DNA from: Clostridiales bacterium
Lineage (GTDB): Bacteria; Bacillota; Clostridia; Oscillospirales; Oscillospiraceae
Direction of reading: 5' to 3'
Assembly (NCBI GenBank): GCA_021203325.1
Contig: JAJQBL010000042.1
Span: 8,357-49,052, forward strand
DNA: 40,696 bases
The notes beneath the pieces are model-generated. The model had not been told where the DNA came from. It made no database searches and saw nothing but the letters and a program-made list of their open reading frames with translations. Shown one piece after another: positions 19,552 through 27,713 of the stretch. Both the position numbers and the translations under genes were made by a program. Each line of letters starts with the position of its first letter. Position 1 is the stretch's first letter.

Positions 19552-19671
19552 TTACCTCCAGTAAAAGAAACAGCAAGCAGAAGATGCGAAGTCTGCCTGC
19601 TGCACGGACTGCGGGGCCTCGCCCGGCCCCCAAGCAAAAGAAAAAGCAGGATGAACGAACTGAACCGACAC
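19552..19671 (-). CDS. Candidate 39-aa leader peptide (uORF) upstream of purE, GTG start
   Basis: 'VSVQFVHPAFSFAWGPGEAPQSVQQADFASSACCFFYWR*'; preceded by GAGAAGGAGG; stop TAA abuts the purE Shine-Dalgarno (TGGAGGTAA). Confidence 0.45.
   Translation of the reverse strand: MSVQFVHPAFSFAWGPGEAPQSVQQADFASSACCFFYWR
19563..19602 (-). terminator. Attenuator-type intrinsic terminator in the purE leader
   Basis: Minus strand: CAGCAGGCAGA-cttcgcatct-TCTGCTTGCTG-TTTCTTTT (11-bp stem with one G.T), just upstream of the purE RBS. Confidence 0.7.
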
Positions 19672-19693
19672 GCCCTCCTTCTCTGATAAATAC

Positions 19694-19722
19694 ATTTTAG
19701 CGGATTCAAAACCTGTTTTCAA
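19694..19722 (-). promoter_or_regulatory. Sigma-A-type promoter of the pur operon
   Basis: Minus strand TTGAAA (19722-19717), 17-bp spacer, TAAAAT (19699-19694). Confidence 0.75.
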
Positions 19723-19814
19723 GTGAAAACAAGGTGGAATTGGGAACTTTGTCGCCTTCCACAATGGAGGTGCAGAAAAAGATTTTATCTTTGTGAATCC
19801 GTCCAGAATTTTTG

Positions 19815-20927
19815 TCACAGCAGCGCGGTGCCGTGTAAAATGCGGCGGCACTGGGCCAGGCGCTCCGACCAGGACGCCTCCCCGGCGTAGGATTTGCGGA
19901 TGCGGGGCAGCGTCTCCCCCGTCTCCGCCAGCGCCCGGCGGCAGGCGTCCAGAAATTCGATGTCAAAATGGGCGGGATAGACCACGTCCCCATACTGATC
20001 CAGCTCCGGCCCCGCCGTCAGGGTGACGATGGGCCTGCCGGTCTGCAAACAGGCATAAAAGGTCTCCGGCAAGACGCTTTCCTCTGCGTCGGAGCCGGGC
20101 AGGGAGAGGCAGACGTCAAAATGGCCCAGGTAATGGGGCAGGGAGACGTAAGACTTCTCCCCCAGCACATGCACGTTGGGCAGCTGCGCCAGGGCGCTGA
20201 AGCCGGGGTTGTAGCGGGAGACGCTCCCCGCCAGCACAAAGCTCCAATCCGGCTGGGCTTTGGCGGCGTAAATCAGCGGCGCCAGATTCGTCCCCTCCCC
20301 GCAGCTGCCCAGCATCCCGAAGATGGGATGGGGAATGTCCGCCAGGTCGTGGGGGGTGCGCAGGCCGTCGCCGATGCTGGGAGCAAAGAGGGCGTCGTCG
20401 AAGCCGTTGGGCACCAGGGCCAGGTTGTGGCAGAAGGGGGAAAGCTGCTCCTCCAGGAAGGGGGAGGCGGCAAAGACCACGTCCGCCCCGTCGCACAGCA
20501 CCGCCTCCCACTCACCGGGGGCCAAGCCGTCCCAGCTGCGGTCGCAGTCATAGATCAGCCCGCTGTGGGGGATGTCCTCAAAGTATCCGGCGCAGGTGGG
20601 GCTGCCGCACCACAGCAGCGGGGCCTCCCAGCCGTACTGGGCCAGGGCGGAGCGGATGAATGCGCCGATGCGCTTGCACTCCCCCGGCGCACGGGTCTCA
20701 TAGTCCTCCGTCACGGAGACGGAACAGGGCAGAGTAAACAGCGTGACCCGTTTATTCAGCCGACAGCCCTCCTTCGGGTTCCGCCACCGGCGCTCTCCCC
20801 AGTCAAAGGGGCCGATGGCCGGTTCAAAGACCATCAGCTCCGCCTCCTCCAGCGCGCCGGGCAGGCGGCGCAGCCGGGACGGGAACGGCTGCCATCTGTA
20901 ATTGGGAATGGAAACGATTTGCACCAT
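19815..20927 (-). CDS. Glycosyltransferase (GT-B-like fold)
   Basis: 'GLIYDCDRSWDG', 'LALVPNGFDDALF', 'FGMLGSCGEGTNLAPLIYAAKAQPDWSFVLAGSVS', 'LPNVHVLGEKSYVSLPHYLGHFDVCLSLP'. Confidence 0.75.
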   Translation of the reverse strand: MVQIVSIPNYRWQPFPSRLRRLPGALEEAELMVFEPAIGPFDWGERRWRNPKEGCRLNKRVTLFTLPCSVSVTEDYETRAPGECKRIGAFIRSALAQYGWEAPLLWCGSPTCAGYFEDIPHSGLIYDCDRSWDGLAPGEWEAVLCDGADVVFAASPFLEEQLSPFCHNLALVPNGFDDALFAPSIGDGLRTPHDLADIPHPIFGMLGSCGEGTNLAPLIYAAKAQPDWSFVLAGSVSRYNPGFSALAQLPNVHVLGEKSYVSLPHYLGHFDVCLSLPGSDAEESVLPETFYACLQTGRPIVTLTAGPELDQYGDVVYPAHFDIEFLDACRRALAETGETLPRIRKSYAGEASWSERLAQCRRILHGTALL

Positions 20928-21078
20928 GGGAACCTCCCTGGCGGCGTCTGCCGCCGGATGTGCGGAAGCATATAGCGTTGTTGTTGTTATTGTATCACAT
21001 TGTCCACTGGTTTTCCACCGTTTTTTCCGGGTTTTGCCGTGATTCCGCTGATTCTATGCCAAACTGAATGAAAGGGGG

Positions 21079-21138
21079 CTGTCAGAAACAACCTTTTATG
21101 GTATACTGAAACCATAACGATAGGAGGTATACCGTTAT
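21079..21138 (+). promoter_or_regulatory. Promoter plus overlapping inverted repeats upstream of the 76-aa gene
   Basis: CTGTCA (21079)-17-TATACT (21102-21107) with TGn; GGTATAC (21100-21106)/GTATACC (21127-21133); ATAACG (21114-21119)/CGTTAT (21133-21138) enclosing the AGGAGG RBS. Confidence 0.5.
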
Positions 21139-21367
21139 GAAGCTGAAGTCGAACATTGATTATAAGAAATTTCTGGCCAGTGTGCGCCGCTGCAAGGGCG
21201 AGGTGTACTACGACACCGTGGAGGGCGACCGGCTGAACCTGAAGTCCACCCTGTCGGAATACCTGTTCGCCACCGCTGCCATTACATCGGACATCATTGA
21301 GGACGGCGGCGTTGTTTGCCAGCTGGAGGAGGACTATGCCCTTCTGGCGGACTTCGTGGAGGCATAA
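21137..21367 (+). CDS. Small conserved-looking protein of unknown function (76 aa)
   Basis: Good RBS (aggagg) and promoter; 'CKGEVYYDTVEGDRLNLKSTLSEYLF'. Confidence 0.7.
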   Translation: MKLKSNIDYKKFLASVRRCKGEVYYDTVEGDRLNLKSTLSEYLFATAAITSDIIEDGGVVCQLEEDYALLADFVEA

Positions 21368-21436
21368 AGGGCGGCGGGCTTCCCTGCCTCCGGCCCTCAG
21401 ACACCTATCATCTAATGCAAAAAGGAGTGTGCCGCC

Positions 21437-21991
21437 GTGTTCCTTTGGTTGGAGCAGCTGGAAGGGCAGCTTTTGCTGCTGATACAGGGCCTGCGCTGCG
21501 GCCCCCTGTCCGCCGTGCTGGTGCCGCTGACCCGGCTGGGGAATTACGGCGGGATTTGGATCGCCTGCGCCCTGGTGATGCTATGCTTCCGGCGCACCCG
21601 GCGGGCGGGCGTTGCCGGACTGATCGCCCTGCTGATGAGCCAGCTCATCAACGACCAGCTGCTGAAAAATCTGGTCTGCCGCCCCAGACCTTTCACCCAA
21701 ATCGAAGGGCTATGGACGCTGGTGGAAGCGCCCACGGACTTCTCCTTCCCGTCGGGGCACAGTTGCTCCGCCTTTGCCGCCGGGGTGACCTGGTGGCGGA
21801 CGCTGGACATCCGGTGGCTGAAGCGCCTGCTGATGACGCTGGCCGTGCTGATGGCCCTGTCCCGGCTCTATGTGGGGGTGCATTACCCCACCGACGTTCT
21901 GTGCGGCGCAGTGGTGGGGAGCCTGATTGCCCTGCTGGTGTGCCGTGGGCTGGAGGAGCTGGAGGGCAGACTGCCTCCCAAAAAAGCATAA
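21437..21991 (+). CDS. PAP2-family membrane phosphatase
   Basis: 'KNLVCRPRPF', 'FSFPSGHSCSAFAAG', 'SRLYVGVHYPTDVLCG' (PAP2 motifs). Confidence 0.9.
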   Translation: MFLWLEQLEGQLLLLIQGLRCGPLSAVLVPLTRLGNYGGIWIACALVMLCFRRTRRAGVAGLIALLMSQLINDQLLKNLVCRPRPFTQIEGLWTLVEAPTDFSFPSGHSCSAFAAGVTWWRTLDIRWLKRLLMTLAVLMALSRLYVGVHYPTDVLCGAVVGSLIALLVCRGLEELEGRLPPKKA

Positions 21992-21992
21992 A

Positions 21993-22030
21993 AACGCAGG
22001 CCGGAAGGGTTGCCCCTTCTGGCCTGCGTT
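21993..22030. terminator. Bidirectional intrinsic terminator
   Basis: AACGCAGGCCGGAAGGG-TTGC-CCCTTCTGGCCTGCGTT stem. Confidence 0.85.
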
Positions 22031-22051
22031 GTTCATTCATTCCGCAATTTA

Positions 22052-22600
22052 TCATGACGGCGTTCCCAAGTTGGCGGGAGGCCCTCCCCGGTCCAGGGTA
22101 CGGAGGAAGCGAGAGAGCGCCCGGCGGTTTTTCAGCACCACCGTCTTGTCAGGATAGGTGTCCTGCACCCAGCGGTAGCGGCTTTTCTTCTGCGGGGTGC
22201 GCCCATCGTGAAGTACCCATTTGACAAACGCCAGGTCCACCTTCTCCGGGCAGCCGGGGGCGGCGCTGTCCCGGCTCCGGCCCCGGTAGGTGAAGTACCG
22301 CTTATACACCCGGTACAGGCAGAAGAACCGATTGAACTGGAAAGAGACGATCAAATCCGCCTCCTCCATGCGCCCTGCGTAGTCACAGCCGGAATAGTTT
22401 CCGTCTATCGCCCACTCCTCCGGATGGGCGGCGCAGAAGGCCCGGTAGTCCGCCAGCATTTCCTCCCCGTGCCGCTCCACCCAGCCGGGGGCAAAGTGGA
22501 TGGTGTCCAGGTGCAGCACCGGGAGGTCATACCGTTTCCCCAGCGCCGCGGCCAGGGTGGACTTTCCGGAGCCGCTGTAGCCGATGATGGCAATTTTCAT
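22052..22600 (-). CDS. P-loop nucleotide kinase (FlaR / adenylate-kinase-like topology modulation family)
   Basis: 'MKIAIIGYSGSGKSTLAAALGKRYDLPVLHLDTIHFAPGWVER', 'AIDGNYS...ADLIVSFQFNRFFCLYRVYKRY'. Confidence 0.82.
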   Translation of the reverse strand: MKIAIIGYSGSGKSTLAAALGKRYDLPVLHLDTIHFAPGWVERHGEEMLADYRAFCAAHPEEWAIDGNYSGCDYAGRMEEADLIVSFQFNRFFCLYRVYKRYFTYRGRSRDSAAPGCPEKVDLAFVKWVLHDGRTPQKKSRYRWVQDTYPDKTVVLKNRRALSRFLRTLDRGGPPANLGTPS

Positions 22601-22667
22601 GCAAAAATCCTCAAAAAAAGGACGGCTATCCGAGGATAGCCGTCCCATTTGTCTTTGTGTAGAAGAA

Positions 22668-23045
22668 TTACTTCAGCTCGACCTTGCCGCCGACAGCCTC
22701 GATCTTCTCCTTCAGCTCGTCGGCCTCCGCCTTGGCAGCGGCTTCCTTCAGCGTGGTAGGAGCGTTCTCGACGGCAGCCTTGGCGTCGGCCAGGCCCAGA
22801 CCGGTGATCTCGCGGACAACCTTGATGACCTTGATCTTGCCCTTGGGGTCAGCCAGGCCAGCCAGAACCACGTCAAACTCGGTCTTCTCCTCCACCTCGG
22901 GAGCGGCAGCGGCAGCGCCGGCAGCGGGAGCAGCCATGGAAGCGGCGGAAACACCGAAGGTCTCCTCCAGAGCCTTGACCAGCTCGGACAGCTCGAGGAC
23001 GGAGAGGGACTTCACTTCTTCAACAATCGCATTGATATCAGCCAT
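22668..23045 (-). CDS. rplL: 50S ribosomal protein L7/L12
   Basis: '[17 protein letters not shown]', '[44 protein letters not shown]'. Confidence 0.98.
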   Translation of the reverse strand: MADINAIVEEVKSLSVLELSELVKALEETFGVSAASMAAPAAGAAAAAPEVEEKTEFDVVLAGLADPKGKIKVIKVVREITGLGLADAKAAVENAPTTLKEAAAKAEADELKEKIEAVGGKVELK

Positions 23046-23116
23046 GATAGTTAGCCTCCTAAAAATAGAATTGATTCATGTGCGGACAGTGCCTGTCCGG
23101 AAAATGGGCCGAACGA

Positions 23117-23680
23117 TTATTCGGCAGCGGGTGCGGCTTCGGCAGCGGGTGCGGCCTCGCCTTCGGGAGCGCCCTCGCCGCCCTCCTTCTCCGCGATGGC
23201 GGCGATGACGGCAGCCAGGGAGACGATGGGGGCCTGCATGACACCCAGCAACTGAGCGATCAGGTCGTTCTTGGAAGACAGGGTGGACATCTGGGCAATT
23301 TCCTCCTCGGAGAGGATCTTCCCCTCCAGGAAGGCGGCCTTGATGTGGAACTTGGTGTCAGGGCCAAGCTCCTTAATGGCGTCGGCGATGGTGCGGATGG
23401 GGACGATGGGATCGTCCACACCGATGGCCAGGGCCGTGTTGCCGTGAAGGACGCCGTCCAGCTCAGAGAGGCCGGCATCGTCCAGGGCGCGGCGCACCAT
23501 GGTGTTCTTCACCACGCTGTACTGCACGCCGGCGGCACGCATCTTGTTGCGCAGGGCGGTGTCCTGGGCGACGGTGATGCCGCTGTAGTCCACCAGAACG
23601 CCGGACTGGGCGTTCTTCATCTGATCCTCCAGGGCGGCAACCACCGCCTTTTTGGACTCCAAAACCTTTGCGTTTGGCAT
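23117..23680 (-). CDS. rplJ: 50S ribosomal protein L10
   Basis: 'KKAVVAALEDQMKNAQSGVLVDYSGITVAQDTALRNKMRAAGVQYSVVKNTMVRRAL'; Ala/Glu-rich C-terminus. Confidence 0.96.
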   Translation of the reverse strand: MPNAKVLESKKAVVAALEDQMKNAQSGVLVDYSGITVAQDTALRNKMRAAGVQYSVVKNTMVRRALDDAGLSELDGVLHGNTALAIGVDDPIVPIRTIADAIKELGPDTKFHIKAAFLEGKILSEEEIAQMSTLSSKNDLIAQLLGVMQAPIVSLAAVIAAIAEKEGGEGAPEGEAAPAAEAAPAAE

Positions 23681-23699
23681 ACTATGTTTCACCTCACAA

Positions 23700-23821
23700 A
23701 AGAAAAATCCTCCGCGTCGCAGGACAGGAGGACAGTACAGTAAAACCTTTGCAGTTTTATCAGCACTCTCGGCAGGCGGCATAAGCCATTAAACGGTGGG
23801 TACCTGCTGTCTACGAACGCA
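23700..23821 (-). ncRNA. Ribosomal L10 leader with attenuator terminator
   Basis: Minus strand 'GTAGACAGCAGGTACCCACCGTTTAATGGCTTATGCCGCCTGCCGAGAG' resembles the L10-leader consensus; TCCTCC...GGAGGATTTTTCTTTT terminator at 23708-23732. Confidence 0.75.
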
Positions 23822-23827
23822 ACTATT

Positions 23828-23856
23828 ATTATAGGTGAGGGGAGGGGATTTGTCAA
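23828..23856 (-). promoter_or_regulatory. Perfect-consensus promoter of rplJ-rplL
   Basis: Minus strand TTGACA-17-TATAAT. Confidence 0.85.
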
Positions 23857-23887
23857 CCCCCTTCCCCCACAAAAAACGGAGAAATCA

Positions 23888-24045
23888 GGAACCTCTGAAT
23901 AAATGGACGAGAGCGAATTGCGAGGAAATTTGCGTCAGAAAAAGGCGCAAAAGCGCAGGAATCCTGACGGATTTCAAGATTTTGCAACGCATTTATGGCG
24001 CAAATTTACCGCAAGGCGCCGAAGTGCATTTGTTCAGAGGTTCCC
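23888..24045 (+). repeat. Copy A of ~160-bp TIR/hairpin repeat (MITE-like)
   Basis: GGAACCTCTGAATAAATG ... CATTTGTTCAGAGGTTCC; shares the internal core 'GCAGGAATCCTGACGGATTTCAA' and 'TTTGCAACGCATTTATGGCG' with copies B and C. Confidence 0.92.
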
Positions 24046-24049
24046 TTAA

Positions 24050-24736
24050 TTACACCAGCTTGGCGGGGTTCACACGGACGCCGGGGCCCATGGTGGAGGC
24101 CACGGTGCAGGACTTGATATACTGGCCCTTGGCGGCGGCGGGCTTCGCCTTGATGATGGCGCCGATGAGGGCGTTGAAGTTCTGCTCCAGCTTCTCGGTG
24201 CCGAAGGAGGCCTTGCCGATGGGGCAGTGGATGATGTTGGTCTTGTCCAGACGGTACTCCACCTTACCGGCCTTCGCCTCGGTGACGGCCTTGGCGGCGT
24301 CAGGGGTGACGGTGCCGGACTTGGGGGAGGGCATCAGGCCCTTGGGGCCCAGCAGCTTACCGAGACGGCCCACGAACCGCATCATGTCGGGGGTGGCGAT
24401 GACCACGTCGAACTCAAACCAGTTCTCCTTCTGAATCTTCTCCACCAGGTCCATCTCGCCCACATAGTCCGCACCTGCGGCCTTGGCGGCCTCGGCCTGT
24501 GCGCCCTTGGCAAAGACCAGAACGCGAACGTTCTTGCCGGTGCCGTTGGGCAGGACGATGGCGCCGCGGACCTGCTGGTCAGCGTGACGGCCGTCTACGC
24601 CCAGCTTGACATGGAGCTCAACGGTCTCGTCAAACTTCGCCTTGGCGGTCTTGACCACCAGGTCCAGAGCCTCATTGGTATCGTACAGATTGCCTTTTTC
24701 GATGAGCTTCAGGCTGTCTTCATATTTTTTACCCAT
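24050..24736 (-). CDS. rplA: 50S ribosomal protein L1
   Basis: '[48 protein letters not shown]', '[23 protein letters not shown]'. Confidence 0.98.
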   Translation of the reverse strand: MGKKYEDSLKLIEKGNLYDTNEALDLVVKTAKAKFDETVELHVKLGVDGRHADQQVRGAIVLPNGTGKNVRVLVFAKGAQAEAAKAAGADYVGEMDLVEKIQKENWFEFDVVIATPDMMRFVGRLGKLLGPKGLMPSPKSGTVTPDAAKAVTEAKAGKVEYRLDKTNIIHCPIGKASFGTEKLEQNFNALIGAIIKAKPAAAKGQYIKSCTVASTMGPGVRVNPAKLV

Positions 24737-24750
24737 AGTTACAAACCTCC

Positions 24751-25182
24751 TTAGTCGCCAATCGTCACGCCCATGGAGCGGGCGGTGCCGGCAATCATGG
24801 ACATAGCGGCTTCCAGGGATGCAGCGTTCAGGTCGGGCATCTTGGTCTCGGCGATCTTCTGCAGGTCGGCCTTGGACAGGACAGCCACCTTCTTCTTGTT
24901 CGGCTCACCGGAAGCGGTTTCGATGTTGCAGGCCTTCTTAATCAGCACAGCAGCAGGGGGGGTCTTGGTCACGAACGTGAAGGAACGGTCGGCATAGACG
25001 GTGATCACCACGGGGATGATCAGGCCCATATCCTTCTTGGTCCGCTCGTTAAATTCCTTGGTAAAGGCGGCAATATTGACGCCGTGCTGGCCCAGTGCGG
25101 GGCCGACAGGGGGGGCGGGAGTTGCCTTGCCTGCGGGGATCTGCAGCTTTACATAGCCAGTAATTTTCTTCGCTTTTGCCAC
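24751..25182 (-). CDS. rplK: 50S ribosomal protein L11
   Basis: '[43 protein letters not shown]'; GTG start at 25182 with AGGAGG at 8-nt spacing preferred. Confidence 0.97.
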   Translation of the reverse strand: MAKAKKITGYVKLQIPAGKATPAPPVGPALGQHGVNIAAFTKEFNERTKKDMGLIIPVVITVYADRSFTFVTKTPPAAVLIKKACNIETASGEPNKKKVAVLSKADLQKIAETKMPDLNAASLEAAMSMIAGTARSMGVTIGD

Positions 25183-25229
25183 GAAGAACACCTCCTAAGA
25201 ATAGTGAAATAAAAATTGTGATTTGAGTC

Positions 25230-25775
25230 TCAGTCCGATTCGATCAGCTCAACCTGATTCAGCTCCAGCTCCACCGGAGTCTCCCGGCCGAACATGGAAA
25301 CGTTCACGCGGACTTTGCCTTTGCTGATGTCAAGTTCGTCAACCACGCCGATGAAGGTGTTCAGCGGGCCGTCGGTGATGCGGACAGTGTCGCCCATCCC
25401 GTAGGCCACAGTGATTTCCTTCTTGTCCACCCCCAGGGCGGCGATCTCATCATCGGTCAGGGGGATGGCGTTGTTGCCCTCACCCACAAAGCCGGTGACG
25501 CCCCGGATATTGCGGACGATGTGCCAGGTCTCGTCGGTCATCACCATCTTGACCAGCACATAGCCGGGAAACACCTTGCGCTCCACCGTTTTCGGGCCGT
25601 TGTCGGTGATCTCGGTGACGGTTTCCATGGGGATGGACACCGTCTGAATCACGTCCTGGAGCCCGCGGTTATCGACGTACTTGGTGATCGTGCTGGCCAC
25701 CGCATTCTCGTAACCGGAATAGGTGTGAACCACGTACCACTTCGCTTCGAAACCCATCTGCGTATTATCAAGCAT
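25230..25775 (-). CDS. nusG: Transcription termination/antitermination protein NusG
   Basis: 'KWYVVHTYSGYENAVASTI', 'VFPGYVLVKMVMTDETWHIVRNIRGVTGFVG', KOW 'MGDTVRITDGPLNTFIGVVDELD'. Confidence 0.97.
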   Translation of the reverse strand: MLDNTQMGFEAKWYVVHTYSGYENAVASTITKYVDNRGLQDVIQTVSIPMETVTEITDNGPKTVERKVFPGYVLVKMVMTDETWHIVRNIRGVTGFVGEGNNAIPLTDDEIAALGVDKKEITVAYGMGDTVRITDGPLNTFIGVVDELDISKGKVRVNVSMFGRETPVELELNQVELIESD

Positions 25776-25786
25776 GACCGTTCACC

Positions 25787-26146
25787 TCAGCCCTGGGCCA
25801 GGTTGACCAGGGCGCGGATGATGGCGGCGGCCAGCGCGTCAAAGACCCAGATGCAGATGCCCACCGCCAGGATGCAGACCAGCACCACCAGGCAGTTCTT
25901 CAGCAGCTCTTTTCTGGTGGGCCAGTGGACCTTTTTCAGCTCCACCTTCATGTCATGGCACCAGCTCTTGGCCTTCCGGGCAGTACGGACAAAGAAGTTG
26001 GGCTTCTTCTCGCCCTTGGCGTCCTTTTTGCCGCTGTCGGCCTTCTTCTCCTTGACGGCTTCTGTTTCGTTCACAGTTTTGGTCTCTTCCGCGACCTCAG
26101 GGCTGGATGCGCCCTTGGCTTTTTTTGCGTTTTTCGCCATATTCAT
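25787..26146 (-). CDS. secE: Preprotein translocase subunit SecE
   Basis: 'CHDMKVELKKVHWPTRKELLKNCLVVLVCILAVGICIWVFDALAAAII'. Confidence 0.92.
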   Translation of the reverse strand: MNMAKNAKKAKGASSPEVAEETKTVNETEAVKEKKADSGKKDAKGEKKPNFFVRTARKAKSWCHDMKVELKKVHWPTRKELLKNCLVVLVCILAVGICIWVFDALAAAIIRALVNLAQG

Positions 26147-26178
26147 ACACCTTTCTCGTGAATCTCGCAGTTGACGCC

Positions 26179-26349
26179 TTACTTCGCTTCAACGTGCTCG
26201 GTGTGTTTCCGGCAGAAGGGACAGTACTTGTTCATCTTGAGACGGTCGGGAGTGTTCTTCTTGTTCTTCATGGTGTTGTAGTTTCTCTGCTTGCACTCGG
26301 AGCACCGCAGGGTGATCTTTTGCCGTGCGCCAGCCTTCGCTTTTGCCAT
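26179..26349 (-). CDS. rpmG: 50S ribosomal protein L33
   Basis: '[48 protein letters not shown]'. Confidence 0.96.
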   Translation of the reverse strand: MAKAKAGARQKITLRCSECKQRNYNTMKNKKNTPDRLKMNKYCPFCRKHTEHVEAK

Positions 26350-26592
26350 TTTCGGCACCTCCTTGGTTTCGTAATTGTGGGTCAAAAAAGCCGGAACCCC
26401 GGCAGGCTGACCCGTTACAGGGAATCCCGCCGAACTTCCGGCCGAAATGCCGCAGAAACCCCCTGCGGCACAAACAGTCATCAAGCGTTCGGCAGAAGCG
26501 CTGCCTCCCTGCTACGGCGCAGCGGATGCGCCCCGCAGAGGCGCCCTCATGCGTAAAAATGCGCATGAAAAGAAAGCCCCTGCTCACAGGTG
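26350..26592 (-). promoter_or_regulatory. Long structured 5' leader of rpmG-secE-nusG with terminator-like hairpin
   Basis: Minus strand hairpins CATGCG/CGCATG; TGCCGCAG/CTGCGGCA (26448-26470); GCCGG-GGTT-CCGGC-TTTTTT (26384-26403); competing upstream GCCGGAA that can pair with TTCCGGC. Confidence 0.6.
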
Positions 26593-26597
26593 ATATT

Positions 26598-26626
26598 ACT
26601 ATACCACGCCTGCCGGCCGCTGTCAA
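26598..26626 (-). promoter_or_regulatory. Promoter of rpmG-secE-nusG
   Basis: Minus strand TTGACA-17-TATAGT. Confidence 0.8.
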
Positions 26627-26672
26627 GGACTTTTTTCCCAAAAAAAGCAAAACGCCGCCCCTGTTTGCCCTA

Positions 26673-26831
26673 GGGAACCTCTGAATAAATGGGCAAGAGC
26701 AGATTGCGAGGAAATTTTCGCCAGAAAAAGGCGCAAAATTGCAGGAATCCTGACGGATTTCAAAATTTTGCAACGCATTTATGGCGGAAATTTACCGCAA
26801 GACGCCGCGGCTCATTTGTTCAGAGGTTCCC
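26673..26831 (+). repeat. Copy B of ~160-bp TIR/hairpin repeat (MITE-like)
   Basis: GGGAACCTCTGAATAAATG ... CATTTGTTCAGAGGTTCCC; TA on both flanks. Confidence 0.92.
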
Positions 26832-26842
26832 TAGAAAAGGGG

Positions 26843-26872
26843 TGGACAAGGGGGCGGGAAAGATGGTACAAT
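26843..26872 (+). promoter_or_regulatory. Promoter of ruvX/yqgF, immediately downstream of repeat B
   Basis: TGGACA-18-TACAAT, extended -10 TGG. Confidence 0.55.
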
Positions 26873-26893
26873 ACAAGGCGAGGATGTGAGACT

Positions 26894-27316
26894 ATGCGCA
26901 TTATGGCGATCGACTATGGGGACGCCCGCACCGGCGTGGCCATCTCCGACCCCTTCGGTATGCTGGCGGGCTGGACCACCGTGATCCATTCCTGGCGTCA
27001 GGAGGAGGTTTTAAGCCGGCTCCTGGACATCATCCGGGAGCATGGCGTGGATGAGCTGGTGCTGGGCCTGCCCAAGAACATGAACGACACCTGCGGCCCC
27101 AGGGTGGAGAAGAGCCGTCAGCTGGCCGCCCTGCTGGAGGAGGCCACCGGCATGGAGGTTCATCTGTGGGATGAACGGCTGACCACGGTGGACGCCCACC
27201 GCATCCTGTCGGAAAACGGGCGGCGGGGCAGGCAGCGGAAGGAGAAGGTGGATGCGGTGGCCGCCTCCCTGATTCTGGAGGGCTATCTGGGCTGCCGCCG
27301 CAGCCAAAACGGTTAG
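26894..27316 (+). CDS. yqgF: Putative pre-16S rRNA nuclease / Holliday junction resolvase YqgF (RuvX)
   Basis: 'MRIMAIDYGDARTGVAISDPFGMLAG', 'LVLGLPKNMNDTCGPR', 'WDERLTTVDAHRIL', 'KEKVDAVAASLILEGYL'. Confidence 0.94.
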   Translation: MRIMAIDYGDARTGVAISDPFGMLAGWTTVIHSWRQEEVLSRLLDIIREHGVDELVLGLPKNMNDTCGPRVEKSRQLAALLEEATGMEVHLWDERLTTVDAHRILSENGRRGRQRKEKVDAVAASLILEGYLGCRRSQNG

Positions 27317-27331
27317 AAAGAGGGAAACACA

Positions 27332-27646
27332 ATGCTGTTTGACGCGGATGACAACTCTGTAGTGCTGGAGCTGGAGGACGAGGCCGGGCGCCGCGTCCGC
27401 TACGAAATGCTGGACCTGGTGGAGTACGGCGGGGAGGCCTTTGGCATCTTCCTCCCGGCGGAGGACCACGAGGGGGATGTGGCCATTCTGCGGCTGGCCG
27501 GAACGGACGCCCAGAAGTCGGAGGGCTATGTCCCGGTGAACGACGAGGCGCTGGAGCAGGCCGTTTTTGACATCTTCCAGATCAAGAACATGGATGCCTT
27601 TGACTTTGGGGACAGCGCCTTCACCCAGAACGACCTGTTCGCGTAA
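27332..27646 (+). CDS. DUF1292 family protein
   Basis: Acidic ~105-aa protein directly after yqgF; 'VLELEDEAGRRVRYEMLDLVEYGGEAFGIFLPAED'. Confidence 0.78.
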   Translation: MLFDADDNSVVLELEDEAGRRVRYEMLDLVEYGGEAFGIFLPAEDHEGDVAILRLAGTDAQKSEGYVPVNDEALEQAVFDIFQIKNMDAFDFGDSAFTQNDLFA

Positions 27647-27660
27647 CCGCCGCAGAGACA

Positions 27661-27694
27661 GGAAAACGGCCCGCTGCACAGCGGGCCGTTTTCC
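27661..27694. terminator. Bidirectional intrinsic terminator
   Basis: GGAAAACGGCCCGCTG-CA-CAGCGGGCCGTTTTCC, 16-bp perfect stem. Confidence 0.92.
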
Positions 27695-27713
27695 ATGAGC
27701 AGATGCTCACACA

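Noticed and set aside
19546-19690. Known purine/PRPP riboswitch in purE leader
   Set aside because: No aptamer consensus recognised by eye; only terminator, hairpins and uORF are supported. An Rfam scan would decide.
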